From Ypsolopha sequella (Eukaryota; Arthropoda; Insecta; Lepidoptera; Ypsolophidae), in the NCBI GenBank assembly GCA_934047225.1, contig OW203986.1, positions 13,457,221-13,521,220 of the forward strand: DNA of 64,000 bases. Reading direction: 5' to 3'. Under the pieces are notes generated by a model that worked only from the letters and a program-made list of their open reading frames with translations, was not told the origin of the DNA and did not search any database. Position 1 is the stretch's first letter. Each line of letters begins with the position of its first letter. This document shows positions 43,837 through 55,725 of this stretch, piece by piece. The translations under genes and the position numbers were made by a program.

Positions 43837-44435
43837 TATTTCGGCCCACTTTGGGGCCGGCGTCAGTCCAATGAATGACAGATGATACAGATGACAGAAT
43901 TTGTGCAGTAATGAGATGACATAAAAATATATATTACCTTATAGCTAATTAATCTAACCTACTTATCCTACATACCACAGAAAAAACGAAAAAATAAAAA
44001 CATTTCGGTTGTAGGGAAAGCCATCTTGCGGGCCCCGGCGAACCACCTCGACATTTATTTATCCAGTACGGACGAGGACTAAATAAACAGCACTGACTTC
44101 AGACCATGACTGACAAACCGGACATTATATATATATTTTTTTTTTAAGACCAGGGTGCTATAAACAGCTTTGTCATCTTGCGGGTTCTGTGTGATATTCC
44201 TTATAAATGTCGAGGTAGTTCGCACGGGGCCCGCCAGGTGGCTTTCCCTAAAAACTAAATGTTTTTATTTGTTTAATTTTCTATAATTAGTAGGATAAGT
44301 AGGTTAGACTAATTAAATATAAGGTTAATTGTTATTAATGTTTAAATTAATATTTTTATGTCATCTCATTACTGAACGTATTCTGTCATCTGTCACTCAT
44401 GTCCAATGCCGGCCCCAAAGTGGGCTAAAATATTT
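43837..44435. mobile_element. ~600-bp element with ~220-bp inverted ends carrying decayed hammerhead-like motifs
   Basis: Left (43,837-44,060) and right (44,205-44,435) are long imperfect inverted copies. CGGCCCACTTTGGGGCCGGC pairs with GCCGGCCCCAAAGTGGGC, 'CTAACCTACTTATCCTACAT' with 'TAGGATAAGTAGGTTAG', and 'GGGAAAGCCATCTTGCGGGC' with 'GCCCGCCAGGTGGCTTTCCC'. The outermost segment read outward from each end is ACTGACGCCGGCCCC...GGGCCGAAATATAT, a drifted hammerhead core (CTGACGC instead of CTGATGA) with an intact GGCCC/GGGCC stem. There is no gene in the centre. Confidence 0.65.
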
Positions 44436-46338
44436 GTACTAAATATCTGTTTGTATTGTTTATATTGCGTTTATTTTACTTGATTTAATAACTTACCTTT
44501 GTATGAAATTCATATGAATTTGGTTGAAATTATTATGTTTTGTTATTTATTTAAAATAGGTCTTGGAATACCTTCACGTAAATTGAGTGCAATAAAATAC
44601 TAACTGTGATTTTTTCAATTAATCAAGTCATGACTAAGGAGCTCAGTTTATTTGATACTCTATTCTTTCAAAGATTTTTACATTCCTTACGCTCCGAGGT
44701 ATACTCCGTTACTTCAAGTTTACGGGAACTTTTAATCTACACAACAGAATAAACATATTTCTTGGCGCATCTGAAAGCTAAACAACCCATTCCTGCACGA
44801 ACTCTAAAGAGAAAAACCATAGACGAGCAAACTACAGGTGTTAAAGAGAATAGACCGCCACGTAACGTAACAACTGTAACACGTTAACACTTTACAGCCC
44901 GCAGAGAGTGTCGAGTTTTGCCCGACACATTCCTAGATACAGCCGCCTACTCCGAAACCTCCGCCTTCGTGTGGAATGTCGTTCCCATTTTTATTACCAC
45001 AACAACGGTTAGTTACGATCGCGAATGGCTTATTGTCGGGGCTTCAATGCTATATCTATGGATTCGTAATCTGTGGGATCATCCCACTCAGAACTGCGAT
45101 TTATCTGCGGTTTCGGGTATAATAAATTGAGGCATATCGAAAAGAAGGCGTAGGCTAATGTGAATTTGAATAGAAAATTTTCGTGCATCTGACTTGGGTT
45201 GTATATTTTTCTTGAGAAAATAGCCAGGCTAGATATACTTAATAGTAATTTCATCGAACCACTAAAATATCTTAGGGAGAGCTAATTTGCGAACTAAATC
45301 AAATTTGATTACAAAATGATGTTCGTAATGAAACTCATTTAAAATTATGCGCCAAACTATTTGTCCCTGCTGTGGAAAAGATAAAAAAGTACCTATCATG
45401 GATGATACATTTAATTTTGTGATTTATTTTTTGTAAATTTGCAAACGCAAAATTTTCCTGTAATCTTTACGTAAACATATATTACTATGATTTTTGTCAT
45501 TTCTCGAAACCAGTGCCAGTAAATACAAAAAAAGTATATATATTTACAATTAACTTTTTAATATCTACAATTTGATACTAATATTGTATTTTTAGGATAG
45601 TATTTTTTATTTTTCTCACTTTTGTTTTGGAAATATGTTGAACTATTTCAAATTTTTCATGTTTTTTTTTACATTATAACATGTGGGCAAATTAATGCTA
45701 TTTTTGTGCCAAAATCAAGTCTTTATCTTTAAAGATGCTAAAGTTATGTATAAGACTGTGAGATACGGACGGACAACAGAGTCTCACCATAATGGTTCCT
45801 TTTGTATCTATTAGATCTAAATCATAATTTTCTTTAATCTCCTAGCTTTCTTTGTATTAATGCTTTTAATTGCATGCATATTTTAAAAACATAGTAAGTT
45901 GATTTTCAAAACTTCCTTAAAATGAAAGTACAAAATCTTTGTAACGCATTTAGTAAAAAATAAAAATGATTTGCCTGTTATACAGAACTAGGAACCTGAA
46001 ACTAACATTGGCTTATACATGAAATTTAGCTTACTTGCTCGGAAAATAGTAGTCGCACTATCACTGCTCCACCTGTAAACTGCTCATGTTCAACTCTGAA
46101 CATTCGAACAGCTTGTCGGAATGTTAAGTCGATATAACGTACGCGCCACGTGCATTCTCCCGTAGATTATAGCATTTTTATTCTTATGTCAATAGGATAA
46201 GCATTGTTATTGGGGCAAAGTGGTTGGTGCCTTTAAACGACACTTAAATTGCGCACCGGATTTCTTTTACTGGGTGTTTTTGTTGTTCAATAGCACGTGT
46301 AAGCAGGAATCAAAGTTTACCGGGTGACATTTTATTCA
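44436..46338. other. Non-coding stretch
   Basis: Overlapping 70-74 codon frames occur on both strands at 44,918-45,254 without recognisable features. A degenerate GGTTCC-type repeat end may lie at 45,710-45,815 ('ACGGACGGACAACAGAGTC', TGGTTCCTTTTGTA). No gene could be supported. Confidence 0.4.
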
Positions 46339-46694
46339 TTTTCAATGCAAGTGCTCGTAAAGGCCCACTTTTATACATCAAAACCGAACAGACAGTTGAT
46401 TATTTTGCCCTAGGGCTTTATTATTTTGTTTTTTATTTATTTACAATGGTTGGCTAATCTGCAGCCTTTCCTGTGTAACATAAAATGTTATACTTTTTTT
46501 TCTACTGTTTAACGGCTCTGGATACAGTCCTTTTAAGCCAATCATAATTTAAAGTTCTCAAGATTATATTTGTTTTATTTCCTCACACTATGCATTGAAA
46601 AACGTAGTATAATACATGGACGTATGAGCAATAAATTACTCGGTTACGTTTAACTCGTAATTTATTCCTTTTCGACCTTGTAGCATAAACTACT
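46339..46694 (+). mobile_element. Five-copy hairpin element, copy C (central deletion)
   Basis: As copy A, but the centre of the terminal palindrome is lost: CGGTTACGTTTAA is followed directly by CTCGTAATTTATTCC, omitting AACACTCGCTACGCTCGTG. This is the usual fate of hairpins during replication. Confidence 0.85.
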
Positions 46695-47990
46695 GAGTAT
46701 TATGTACAGAAATCAACAGTGAAATTTAACAGAGATAAAACAAATAAAATATTACCTAATATTAAGGCCAATTACAGATTTCAATTTTGGTTAATTTATA
46801 TATATATATATATATACACGAGTTCTTAAACAGCAAAAGTAGTTAAGAGCGGATTGTTGCTATCGCAAAATTTCCATTGGCTTCCGTAAATTAGAATTTC
46901 AAAAATTTTAAACAGTTTTTTATTTTTTATTTTAATTTAAGAAACCAATGGAAACTTTGCGAATGCAGTATACACAATAAATAGGTAATAAGGTTTTGTT
47001 GAGTATGTAACTATTGAGTGAATTTGAATTTAAATATTTTGTTTCGATTAATTAGAAAAAGGCGAGTATTTCACAATCTGGCGCGAAACCACTCTTAAAT
47101 TATCAAGCAAACACAAAAACCTAAATTAACCTAACAGTTTATAAGGGAAGGGGACTAAATTCGCTCAGTTGTCAATCTAGGGGGTGTTACGGGAAAAGAG
47201 AGACAAATTATACTTGATACACACATAAGAAAAACAAATAAGACTAGCAATAATATTCCTTTTTGGCTATAATAAGCTTTTCATAATTTGATACTTGTAA
47301 ATACAAGAAAAATTACAATTTAGGTAATTTCGAGATATATTTCGGCCTACATTAATTTGTCAACGATACATAGTAAAGAAAAATTTAAAAAAAAATAAGA
47401 AAAAAATAAGTTTATACACAACTTTATTCGTACTTCCAACTGCACTTGTACTTGCAAGGCAACCTATTTATTTTCTGGTAGGGTGACTTGCAGCCGTCCG
47501 TACCAGAAAGAGGTCAGTTTATCTGCTAGTACAGTCTGCAACGCGAGCACATTACCGGAGGCTCTCGCTCTCTGCCAAGAGTCACTTCAGATTTCGGGGA
47601 CACCCTGCCAGATAAATATGTCGTGTGGGCGACTAAGCCACGTGCCCTACTTTAGTGTCCACTCGGCAAAATAATCACAAACCTTTTGTGGTAACAAGTT
47701 TTTTAACCACTACTGTTTTTGATAGATTTTGAATACATAGTTTATTCTTAAATTACACCGTTACGACATAAATCCTCAAGAGGGTGTTAGAGGTGTTTCC
47801 TTGTATGGAATCTGAAATGCAAGTCACAGTGCACATATCATACACCGAACGTTTCACCGATGATTATTTACGTACCAGTGAAATGGTTGCTGAGACCATG
47901 AAACCACAGAGCGGGTCAATTACACGTAGTATCTGAGCTGGAATAGAAGAGATTGTAGATTAGATTGATAAACGTGGTAAAAGCATAAAA
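46695..47990. other. Non-coding stretch with (TA)n
   Basis: It has a TA microsatellite at about 46,796-46,816. The phrase 'GAGATATATTTCGGCCTACA' at 47,332-47,351 reads on the minus strand as GTAGGCCGAAATATATCTC, like the 3' half of the hammerhead motifs. A 63-codon frame at 47,483-47,674 in a GC-richer patch has no assignable content. Confidence 0.4.
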
Positions 47991-48055
47991 ACGGTGTCGA
48001 GATCGAAACAGATGGAGATTCGTAGTTTTTGCCACCCCTGTAGGAGATAGGCATG
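47991..48055 (+). pseudogene. LINE ORF C-terminal relic (…DRxRW… tail), copy 1
   Basis: 'GAGATCGAAACAGATGGAGA' translates to RDRNRWRFVV and ends TGA after 'GTAGGAGATAGGC'. The same tail pattern, with DR-x-x-W then VVSA-like residues and PxGR, is at 52,290-52,350 and 56,250-56,325. From general knowledge this is the C-terminus of RTE-group LINE polyproteins. Confidence 0.45.
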
Positions 48056-48154
48056 AGTAAATATGTACCTATTTATATGTGTAAACGTCGTAAAACATCA
48101 ATGATCAAACTCAGCCCTGAAATGAAGATGAAGATGCTCGCAGGGCTTCTCTGT

Positions 48155-48300
48155 GTGACTATGATAGATAGATAGATAGATAAAAACTTTATTCAATGCC
48201 TATTACAAAAACAAACACAAAAAGTTCACATATAGAGCTTAAAATATAACAATAATAACAAGTTGTAACAATATTTGACACAGAGGCTGAAAGGGCGCTG
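48155..48300 (-). repeat. LINE/SINE 3' end with (TATC)n tail, minus strand
   Basis: GATAGATAGATAGATAGATA followed by AAAACTTTATTCAATGCCTA reads on the minus strand as TTGAATAAAGTTTTTATC then (TATC)n. A polyadenylation signal directly followed by a short tandem tail is typical of non-LTR retrotransposon ends. Confidence 0.55.
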
Positions 48301-48528
48301 GTTCAGCAAACGCCACAGAATAATCTGTGACACTCATATTCTGTCAGTACCATGAATTAAAAAGATCTATGTCGGTTAATCAAATTAAATATTAAGACAA
48401 TGAACTTATAAAATTGTATAACCAGAAGACAATAGACAATTTCTACAATTACTAATTTCCGTGACTCTTTGAACATTATCCATTTCGGAATCGGAAGGGT
48501 AAATATACTTAAGTAGCATATAATAAAC

Positions 48529-48893
48529 TTTTCAATACAGTGCTCGTAAAGGCCCACTTTTTATGCTTCAAAACCGAACAGAAGTCGATTATTTTGCCCT
48601 AGGGCTTTATTTGCAATGGTTGGCTAACCTGCAGCCTTTCCTGTGTACCATAAATGTTATACTTTTTTTCCACTGTTTAACGGCTCTAGATACAGTCCTT
48701 TTTAATCAATCATAATTTAAAGTTCACAAGATTATATTTGTTTTATTTCCTCACAATATGCATTGAAAAACGTAGTATGATACAAGGGCGTAAGAGCAAT
48801 AAATTACTCGGTTACGTTTAAAACACTCGCTACGCTCGTGTTTTAAATCGTCCTCGTAATTTATTCCTTTTCGCCCTTGTAGCATAAACTACT
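48529..48893 (+). mobile_element. Five-copy hairpin element, copy D
   Basis: It starts TTTTCAATACAGTGCTCG, lacks a T-rich segment after 'GGGCTTTATTTGCAATGG', and keeps the full terminal palindrome with AACACTCGCTACGCTCGTGTT. It ends GTAGCATAAACTACT. Confidence 0.85.
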
Positions 48894-49613
48894 ATGAAAA
48901 TAAGAAAAATAAAATAGACACATATAATGAGAAAAGGGGGAGGGAGAAGAGGCTTATTTATCACCATTTTAAAGATTTGCCACTATGCTGTTTGTTTGTA
49001 ATGCAACTTGAATGTTGCTATTGTTTTTAAATTGCGAATTGGTGGTGGTATATTAAATGTATACTATCTACCTCTTGTACATTATAATAGGTACGCGTAT
49101 TGTACTAAAACTACTTAAATTTCCAAATTTTTTTTACAGAATTTTTGTAATTCAATAGCTATTTCTATTGTTTGTTTTTTGTTTGAAAGCTGATTTCAAG
49201 GTTTTACATCTACGTATTAAATTTTGTTTTTATTGTCAGTTTTATTACTAAAATTAAATTTTCAAAAACAATTCGCCCTAAATGCCATTAATTTCAGAGA
49301 TAAGATTCGACATAATTTTTTATAGCACACACTTTACAAAAATTAAATTAATGTTGCTGTTACTACTCGTATAAAAACTATATAATATTAAAAAAAATAA
49401 AAAATTTAGTACAGAAACTTGAATTTCCTTCAAATTCTCCATAGAAAATGGCTATTTCGTAGGTAATGACCTTATTTAAATGAATACCCTGACTGACTGG
49501 CTGACTGATCCATCGACGCTGAGACCAAATGGGATGAAATTTGAGCTACAGGTTAAATAGGTGTACAAGGTGGTAGAGCTGATGCTGGGCTCGACTGTGG
49601 AGGTACCACCATC

Positions 49614-49926
49614 TTACTTGAAGACCATCTCGAAGTAATTCGGGGGAGAGTAAGAGGACAGCTCACAGGCAAAAAACCAGGAGGCCCACCATGCCTGGGA
49701 CCGATGGATGGCGGTACATCCATCCCTAACAGCCGGGCCTTAAGGAACAGATTGGTGACAGGCAGCGGCGTCACTGGTGCGAGGGTTCCGGCACTGCGCT
49801 CGTCAACCCGCCTGCCCAGCGTGTGTGAGTATGGGCACTTCTTCCAAGATGACCGCCGGGAGTGGCAAAGTCCTGGAAAGGCTTATGTCCAGCAGTGGAC
49901 GAACTAGGCTGATGAATGGATGATGG
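49614..49926 (+). repeat. LINE-type 3' segment (GGAAAGGCTTATGTCCAGCA family), plus copy
   Basis: Collinear with the minus copy at 29,311-29,622 from TTACTTGAAGACCATCTCGA to 'AACTAGGCTGATGAATGGAT'. Both are GC-richer than their surroundings. The two copies differ by substitutions and a short indel in 'GCGGTACATCCATCCCTAAC'. It is non-coding; frames here are short and disagree between copies. Confidence 0.7.
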
Positions 49927-50635
49927 ACAAAGGTATGACATAGACATTCACAAAGAAGGAATTTTAGGAAATTCCCAAGTTATCGTGAGAAAGGATCCGC
50001 GCAAGCAGTGCGTCCACCAGTCTTCAATATAACATCATCAAGAAATGCATCATCGACAATCCATTAAAAATTAAACAGCTGCTACTCATAATTATATGAA
50101 CACTAAACGCTTAAACACGAAGAAGTTGTTTTAGTACCCAAGTTTAACCGTTTCGCAGATGCTGTAAACGTAAAGGCTCCACGGTATTGTACCCGTGACA
50201 CCTTAATGCCGTGATCCTAAAAAAAGCATGTCTCAAGAATGCTGCAAGACTAACTATATATACTCGTATATATATTTTTTTTGATTTGGGCTGTATTACG
50301 AGAACACAATCGTGCGTCGTTGAAAACGTTTACATTGCGCAGGTACAAAGTACATACAAGATTTTTATGCTACGACAAAACAAAAAAAAACAAAGGGTCC
50401 CATACCGAAAAAACGTCTGTCGCATGGGTCTACAGCTCCAACCATATTAGGTAAATAGATTGTGGTAACTAGGAAGTTGAAATTTTCGCAGAATACAATG
50501 TAACTATGGCATCTACCATGACCAATAATTAATACATGAAATTGAAACCAATACAAGATACCTTGAAAAAAGGCCAATCAATACCATCTGCATCGATGTC
50601 ATCATGAGCCCTGTGGGCCGCGTAAGTATGAGGCG

Positions 50636-50740
50636 TGACGTCGTCGCGTAAACGTTTTCACTCGCCCAGATGAAGGCAGTCTAAATCTGCTGAAACTGGT
50701 CGGCTTTCCCGATCATAACACGTATTGAGGTGAGCCGTTT
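50636..50740 (+). repeat. Fragment of the MITE at 35,524
   Basis: 'GACGTCGTCGCGTAAACG', GAAGGCAGTCTAAATCTGCT, 'GAAACTGGTCGGCTTTCCCG' and 'TATTGAGGTGAGCCGTTTT' match 35,580-35,690 in order. The left terminus is missing. Confidence 0.65.
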
Positions 50741-51667
50741 TTATATAAATTATAAATAAAAAAAAGCATTTTTAAACGTTTTATTGGTCTAGCTCTATCT
50801 TGAAGGTGATACATACTAGTTTTAATAGTCAGATTGTAGCACATACTCCATAATAAAAAAATATAAAAAAACTGTGTTCTGCTGGACTCAGACTTTACCG
50901 AATTATTTTTAAGGTGCTAGTATTTTAGCGCTTTGTTTTTTGTCACCTTGATGTTTCTATAATATCGATGTTGCTGTTATTTACCTTAATCTTCCCGTAT
51001 AGGACACTTCAAAAACAAATAAAATAAACCTTCACCAACTTAAAGAGGTGAAATGTATTTTCACCCGACTTTTTTTGCTTTTGCCGGAGGTACCGAAAAA
51101 AAAATTAAATTTACAGTTCAGTTCTCAACAATACCCATAAATACCTGTACTTAGGAAATGACGCACTCTTTTATTCAAAACAAAAGGTTAAACGACAAAA
51201 ACTCCGAGTGAATTAACCCAGATTTGATCAAAGCTATCACGTATTCGGTCGTACGGGTCCGAGATCTCTCCAGGCTGTTTCATTTATTGTAAATGCTTAA
51301 TGATCTAAGCGGTGGCAACGCGGCTTATATGGGTTAATGAGGTTGCTACTAATTTATGACGTCACGGAAATGCCTCCCTGGGTGTAAAAACTTACGGGAC
51401 AGAAAGTTGTGGCGGAGGTTAGCTACAATCGCATTTACAGCTAAGGCTTTCTTATTTTCTGATTCGACGATTATTGATGGGGACTTGGTTTGTTCATCAA
51501 TATTATCCGAATATATATGCCGAATATGCCGAGAAATACTATTATGTCCAATATTTCAAAACTAACTAAAATAAACTAACACACGCAGATATTTACTGAA
51601 AAATCTATGTTAATTACTGGAAAAATGTATTTTCAGTGTTTTAATGTTTCTTTTAATGTTAATTTCA
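50741..51667. other. Non-coding stretch
   Basis: Nothing recognised. The frame at 51,356-51,565 has no assignable content. Confidence 0.4.
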
Positions 51668-52060
51668 TGATGAGGGAGCGTCCATAAACTACTTGGTTTC
51701 AATTTGCCCTCTTTTAACCCCCTCCCTCCCCCCATGTAGCCTACCGTAGCGTTTGCCTGAAGCCCCCCTCACCCCTCGTGGGAACGTATTTCTTTTTTTT
51801 ACCGTCGTTAAAATGTTTTAATATATAATAATAATGGCCATTTATTTTATGAAACACAATACACATAATCTACTGTAAACGACATTTGTTTTTCTTACAA
51901 AATTATTATTAGCATGATAAATAATAAAAAACTACGTTGCTCAGGCTTCAAACCCCTCCCCCCTACGTAGCCCAGTAAAGCTTTTTACCAGATCCCTCTG
52001 CTCCTCCCCTAACTTTTGCGTGCGCGGCATTGGATTAGAGCAGGATAGACAATTAAAAAA
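51668..52060. repeat. Repeat with facing C-rich borders (CCCCCTCCC ... TACGTAG)
   Basis: 'GGGAGCGTCCATAAACTACT' opens the segment. TTTTAACCCCCTCCCTCCCC and 'CATGTAGCCTACCGTAGCG' are followed, after about 180 bp, by a second 'AAACCCCTCCCCCCTACGTA' block. 'GCGTCCATAAACTAC' next to a C-rich tract is familiar from a dispersed repeat of many insects. Boundaries uncertain. Confidence 0.45.
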
Positions 52061-52289
52061 CAAAAGCATTACATGTTCGATGTCTTGTCTTTGGTGAGTT
52101 TGTGCGTGGTCGCGATAAAGGTAACATATTATAATTCTTGCCCAAAATAAAAAGTTCCAAGAATGACGTCATCAGACATGTTTTTTTCCCGGGTCCTAGA
52201 ATAATTTTCCACATACCTGTGATAGAAGGAACTAAAAAGATTAGAAAGAATTATATGACTCTATTAATTAATGTTGAAGAAGCATAGAA

Positions 52290-52350
52290 GGTGTGTCAAG
52301 ATCGTGGCAAATAGAGATCTGTAGGCCCTCTTGTCCTACTGGGAGACAGC
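52290..52350 (+). pseudogene. LINE ORF C-terminal relic, copy 2
   Basis: 'GTGTGTCAAGATCGTGGCAA' and ATAGAGATCTGTAGG..., followed by TACTGGGAGACAG and a TGA, are a drifted form of the same DR-x-x-W...GR-Q-A end as at 48.0 and 56.25 kb. Frameshifted. Confidence 0.4.
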
Positions 52351-52754
52351 CGTGAGTATTATGTACATTATATACATATATGTGAATTTCATAGCTAGAT
52401 GCAAGAACTTTGGTATAGAGCCGCGGCTCAAGAGGTTTAGTTAGGATTTAGTTTAGCAGCAGTGTTGCCAAATCAAAGCTGTTTTACCCTTAGAACATCT
52501 CTTGTGGTGAGTTGTTTTTTTATTTTTCTGAAGCTTCTTTGCTTTTTGTCCTGCACGCACTATGGTTATTTAGGTATGGTAGGTATTTGTGACTCGCTCG
52601 CTCAATGCTACTACCACGTCATTCAAGAGAGGCCAAAGAAAAGCATTTGAGGAAAATAAGTAGATGATATAAGAATTCTGTTAGAGATTTTCAAGGTTCC
52701 GTAAAATAAGCAAACCCTTATAGCGAAGCCTCAGGACTAGTCCATCGACTGTGT

Positions 52755-52830
52755 AATATAATAATAAAAATAAAATTAAAATAATTTATTTCAGAACTTG
52801 GTTCCATGAAAATTCACTTCAACACAACAA
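52755..52830 (-). repeat. Probable LINE 3' tail remnant
   Basis: 'AAATAATTTATTTCAGAACT' after a long A/T-rich run reads on the minus strand as CTGAAATAAATTATTTT plus tail, a common end of lepidopteran LINE insertions. Confidence 0.4.
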
Positions 52831-53264
52831 GATCAATAAGTTACACATAAAAATTTTAATTACAAAAAAGTTGTAACACAGTTATGTGAATAAAAAAAAA
52901 TAAAAAAAAAATTAGGTAAAGAGAAAATTAAAGTAATAAAATAATTATGAATAAATTATTGAACATGTAGTGTCGTCCAGTGTTGGTTGATAGGATACTC
53001 ACACCTACCACCCACTAATATACAAAGTTGATATACAAATTCAAAATTTGTACGTCACTTCCGGGATAGACTTCAGGAAATAATTCCGCAGATTAAGGCA
53101 TTTCCGTATTTGAGTAGTTGGCTTGGGGACTTAGGAAGTTCTTATATGAAAAAAAATTAACTAAATTTCATTATTATTATGCGCATTAAGGAAGGATAAT
53201 TTGATTTCGTATTAGATATTTTTACGTGTTTTAATCGTGAATTATTTGTAATAAGTACACGTAC

Positions 53265-53425
53265 TTCCAAAATATTTTCCACCCAAACGCTGTCTGGAAG
53301 AAATCGCTCTAAGCGGTAAGACCGCCCATTGTTGCCTATATTTTTTTCCAACTTTGTATTGTCCTTTTTGTTGTTTTTCTTTTGGAGCACAATAAAGCGT
53401 ATTTATGTTATGTTATGTTATAAAT
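53265..53425 (+). repeat. LINE 3' UTR with AATAAA and (TTATG)n tail
   Basis: 'CGCTGTCTGGAAGAAATCGC', TCTAAGCGGTAAGACCGCCC, 'GGAGCACAATAAAGCGTATT' and then TATGTTATGTTATG form the 3' UTR, polyadenylation signal and short tandem tail of a 5'-truncated LINE. The insertion point is about 53,425. Confidence 0.65.
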
Positions 53426-53485
53426 TAACATTATATAATTGCAGTATAGAAATGCAGAAAGAAAAGTAAGTCTGGATGTGAGGAG

Positions 53486-53558
53486 CTCTGAACCGGGAAT
53501 CGAACCCGGGACCTCTCGCTTGCCGGGCGATTGCTCTAACCTCTAAGCTATCCAGGTC
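53486..53558 (-). ncRNA. tRNA-like sequence (SINE head or tRNA pseudogene)
   Basis: On the minus strand, box A-like TAGCTTAGAGGTTAGAGCA is followed by an anticodon arm (TCGC/GCGA with loop CCGGCAA, formally GGC, alanine type) and box B GGGTTCGATTCC in a perfect 5-bp T arm. Position 33 is C rather than the invariant T, and the acceptor arms do not pair well. It is therefore unlikely to be a working tRNA and more likely the head of a SINE or a pseudogene. Confidence 0.6.
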
Positions 53559-53636
53559 TCAACACAACTTGTGAATTTACCGATGTGCTTTCCCATACTG
53601 CAATGATATTTATAGATACCCACTTTATAGTGAGCC

Positions 53637-53727
53637 ACTTGGCGCCTAGAGGACGCTACGCTAGTGTACACTAGCGTCCTCTTGAATACACTAGCGTCCT
53701 CTAGGCGATGGATAAATCGCCAAGTGT
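53637..53727. repeat. Compound palindrome with AGAGGACGCTAGTG words
   Basis: CACTTGGCGCCTAGAGGACG ... CTAGGCGATGGATAAATCGCCAAGTG form the outer arms (TAGAGGACGCTA facing TAGCGTCCTCTA). In the middle, ACACTAGCGTCCTCT occurs twice in direct order and once inverted. It is 80 bp from the tRNA-like sequence and may be part of the same SINE. Confidence 0.7.
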
Positions 53728-54189
53728 TCAAACATAGAAATTTATTTCTGTCATAAGTCATATTCATGGTAAATTAATGCTTATTTCATCAAAATAATAA
53801 AAAAATTGAAATTAACCCGAAGTTGGTACGCACTGCTCGCGCCGCCATCAGGAATCAGGGAGTATGCTTTTCTCATGGCCTCATTCTCTATGATTGACAT
53901 CAAATGTCACAACATGCAATGCGTCTGGAACCGAAATACTATAGTACAAAGAATACAAAAAAATGTTTTCCAAACAAGATCCCACAATTGCGGAATGATA
54001 AAGATGTTGTATAATATGTGATGGTGTAAAACCGAAACTGGTCGGGTTAAATAAACTAATAAACTGTGAAAGGAGTGCAAGTGTGTTTATTCATCGTGTT
54101 TTATCCAAGTTTCACCAAGTGCAAGTATTAATCTTGTAAAGGTAAATAAGTTTTTTGCAAAAGTTATTGGTCCAAAATTGTAAGTTTCA

Positions 54190-54472
54190 AGAATCTCCTG
54201 GTGGGGGGGGAGTGGTACCCGGGAGAAGCCACCTTATTCCGCCGCTACCCCACTCCTCAAAGCTTGCGGCTGGATTCTAACTAAATCCCCATCAGCTTTT
54301 CACCGGCAATGATTACGTCTTAAACGTGATAGTTGGTGAGCCCTATCGCTGTACTTCGACCAAAATACATCTCAACGTGCCTTCCGAAGCACGCATATCG
54401 AATACAATTAATGTGCACCGCGAGGATTTGAACCTCTGGATTAGCAGAGGTGAACTACACGGCCACAGAGGC
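54190..54472 (-). mobile_element. tRNA-derived SINE, copy 2
   Basis: On the minus strand the head has 'CACCTCTGCTAATCCAGAGG' and box B GAGGTTCAAATCCTC (54,436-54,422). It is followed by GTGCTTCGGAAGGCACG, 'TACAGCGATAGGGCTCACC', 'ATCACGTTTAAGACGTAATC' and GGTGAAAAGCTGATGGGG, collinear with 35,858-36,075. This copy extends further 3' into GGAGTGGGGTAGCGGCGGAA and CTCCCGGGTACC. Confidence 0.75.
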
Positions 54473-55451
54473 AGTCAACTCGGACGGACCAACCTAAAAT
54501 AATTATAAGATGGTTAAACTGTGTTTGTAGCGTATTATTAACCTCAAACTCTAGCTAATAACTTCAAAAGACTATTTCAGTTTTCAGCAATGGATCCCAA
54601 TTATCAATCAGTCCTGCAAACAAACGATCACTATATGTATGTGGTGATCATTTGACAGAGATCATGCAAGTATGTACATATCCGAGACTAAAAACCAACG
54701 TTTTCTTGAAGCTGAACATGATCGCGAAAGGTACCACATGGCAAGAAGCATCCGCCTAAATGATATACGGTTGTATCTCCGACACAACCTGCCGCTTTTT
54801 TTGAGATCCAAACGAAGCTAATTTTTTGGAAAATCTGTCTAGTTTACACGGGTAGAGTAACTGGTAGAGTACCAGGGATAAAAAAAATGACTAGCTTTAA
54901 GTAAATTGTTACAACAAGTACTAAATATAGTAGCCGGGAGAGTTGAGTAGACAATGCATGTGGTAAAGTAGTCGGCTAAATAGTGTGCTAGTTACTTTAC
55001 TTTTGACTAGCCTAAATGTAAACCCTGCTTTAAAGTTGCTTTCATACTATACCAAATACTTTCACCAGTTTTCATTATCAAAACCACTTAAATGTCACCG
55101 AATAAGTTACATAACGCAACTTTTTGCTCGTCCAGACTTTTTTAAGGCTTTAAGGCTGGTAACACTATTTCAGCAGAAAAGCTCTCGTGTTTTCGAGTAC
55201 ACAAGCTCGGATCGAATCCACAAGGCGATCTAGCTCAGCACCCCAACGAAATACAATTCGGTACCGTATTGTTTCATGGATTTGTCGAAAATTTCAAATC
55301 CTTTCAGTGAATGGTTATTTCAGCATATATGAAGCTATATAGCAAGGGTTGTCAAACTTACATTTGATAAGCACCTTAAAAGTTGTGCAAAAATTTTATT
55401 TAAGTAGCGTCCGAAATCCCTTTTTCATCCAACATGGTAGACTTATTCGTA
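54473..55451. other. Non-coding stretch
   Basis: No element or gene recognised. The 82-codon frame at 54,985-55,233 lacks recognisable features. Confidence 0.4.
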
Positions 55452-55725
55452 AATGTCAAGCTTAAGGGTCGGTATAATGTCAGATGCACAATTTCAAATG
55501 AGCATAAAACATTGTGTAACTTGGTCAATCGGTTTAATAAAAATAATATAGATAATAGACTATAGGGCTGATATTCGTGCAGAAGCAAAAACGCAAAAGC
55601 TTTAAGTTCGCTCGATAGAAAAAAATTACGAAGTTACCTCTATATTTCATGTTTTTCGAGTGTTAAAGGACCTTTCTTAAAACAGTTTGCCTTGAAATTT
55701 GTATTAAAAATAAGAAAACAAATGA
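55452..55725 (+). repeat. Dispersed repeat, copy 2 of 2 (partner at 1.86 kb)
   Basis: It starts GCTTAAGGGTCGGTATAATG and shares CAGATGCACAATTTCAAATG, 'ACATTGTGTAACTTGGTCAA', 'AGACTATAGGGCTGAT' and 'TACGAAGTTACCTCTA' with 1,855-2,115. It is followed by a GC-richer patch (55,800-55,960) with 80-100 codon frames on both strands that I cannot assign. Confidence 0.65.

Noticed and set aside
44918..45254. Opposed 70- and 74-codon frames
   Set aside because: Overlapping on opposite strands, with no recognisable family and no supporting repeats or signals.
53486..53558. Functional tRNA-Ala gene
   Set aside because: C instead of T at position 33 and poor acceptor-stem pairing; a SINE head or pseudogene fits better.
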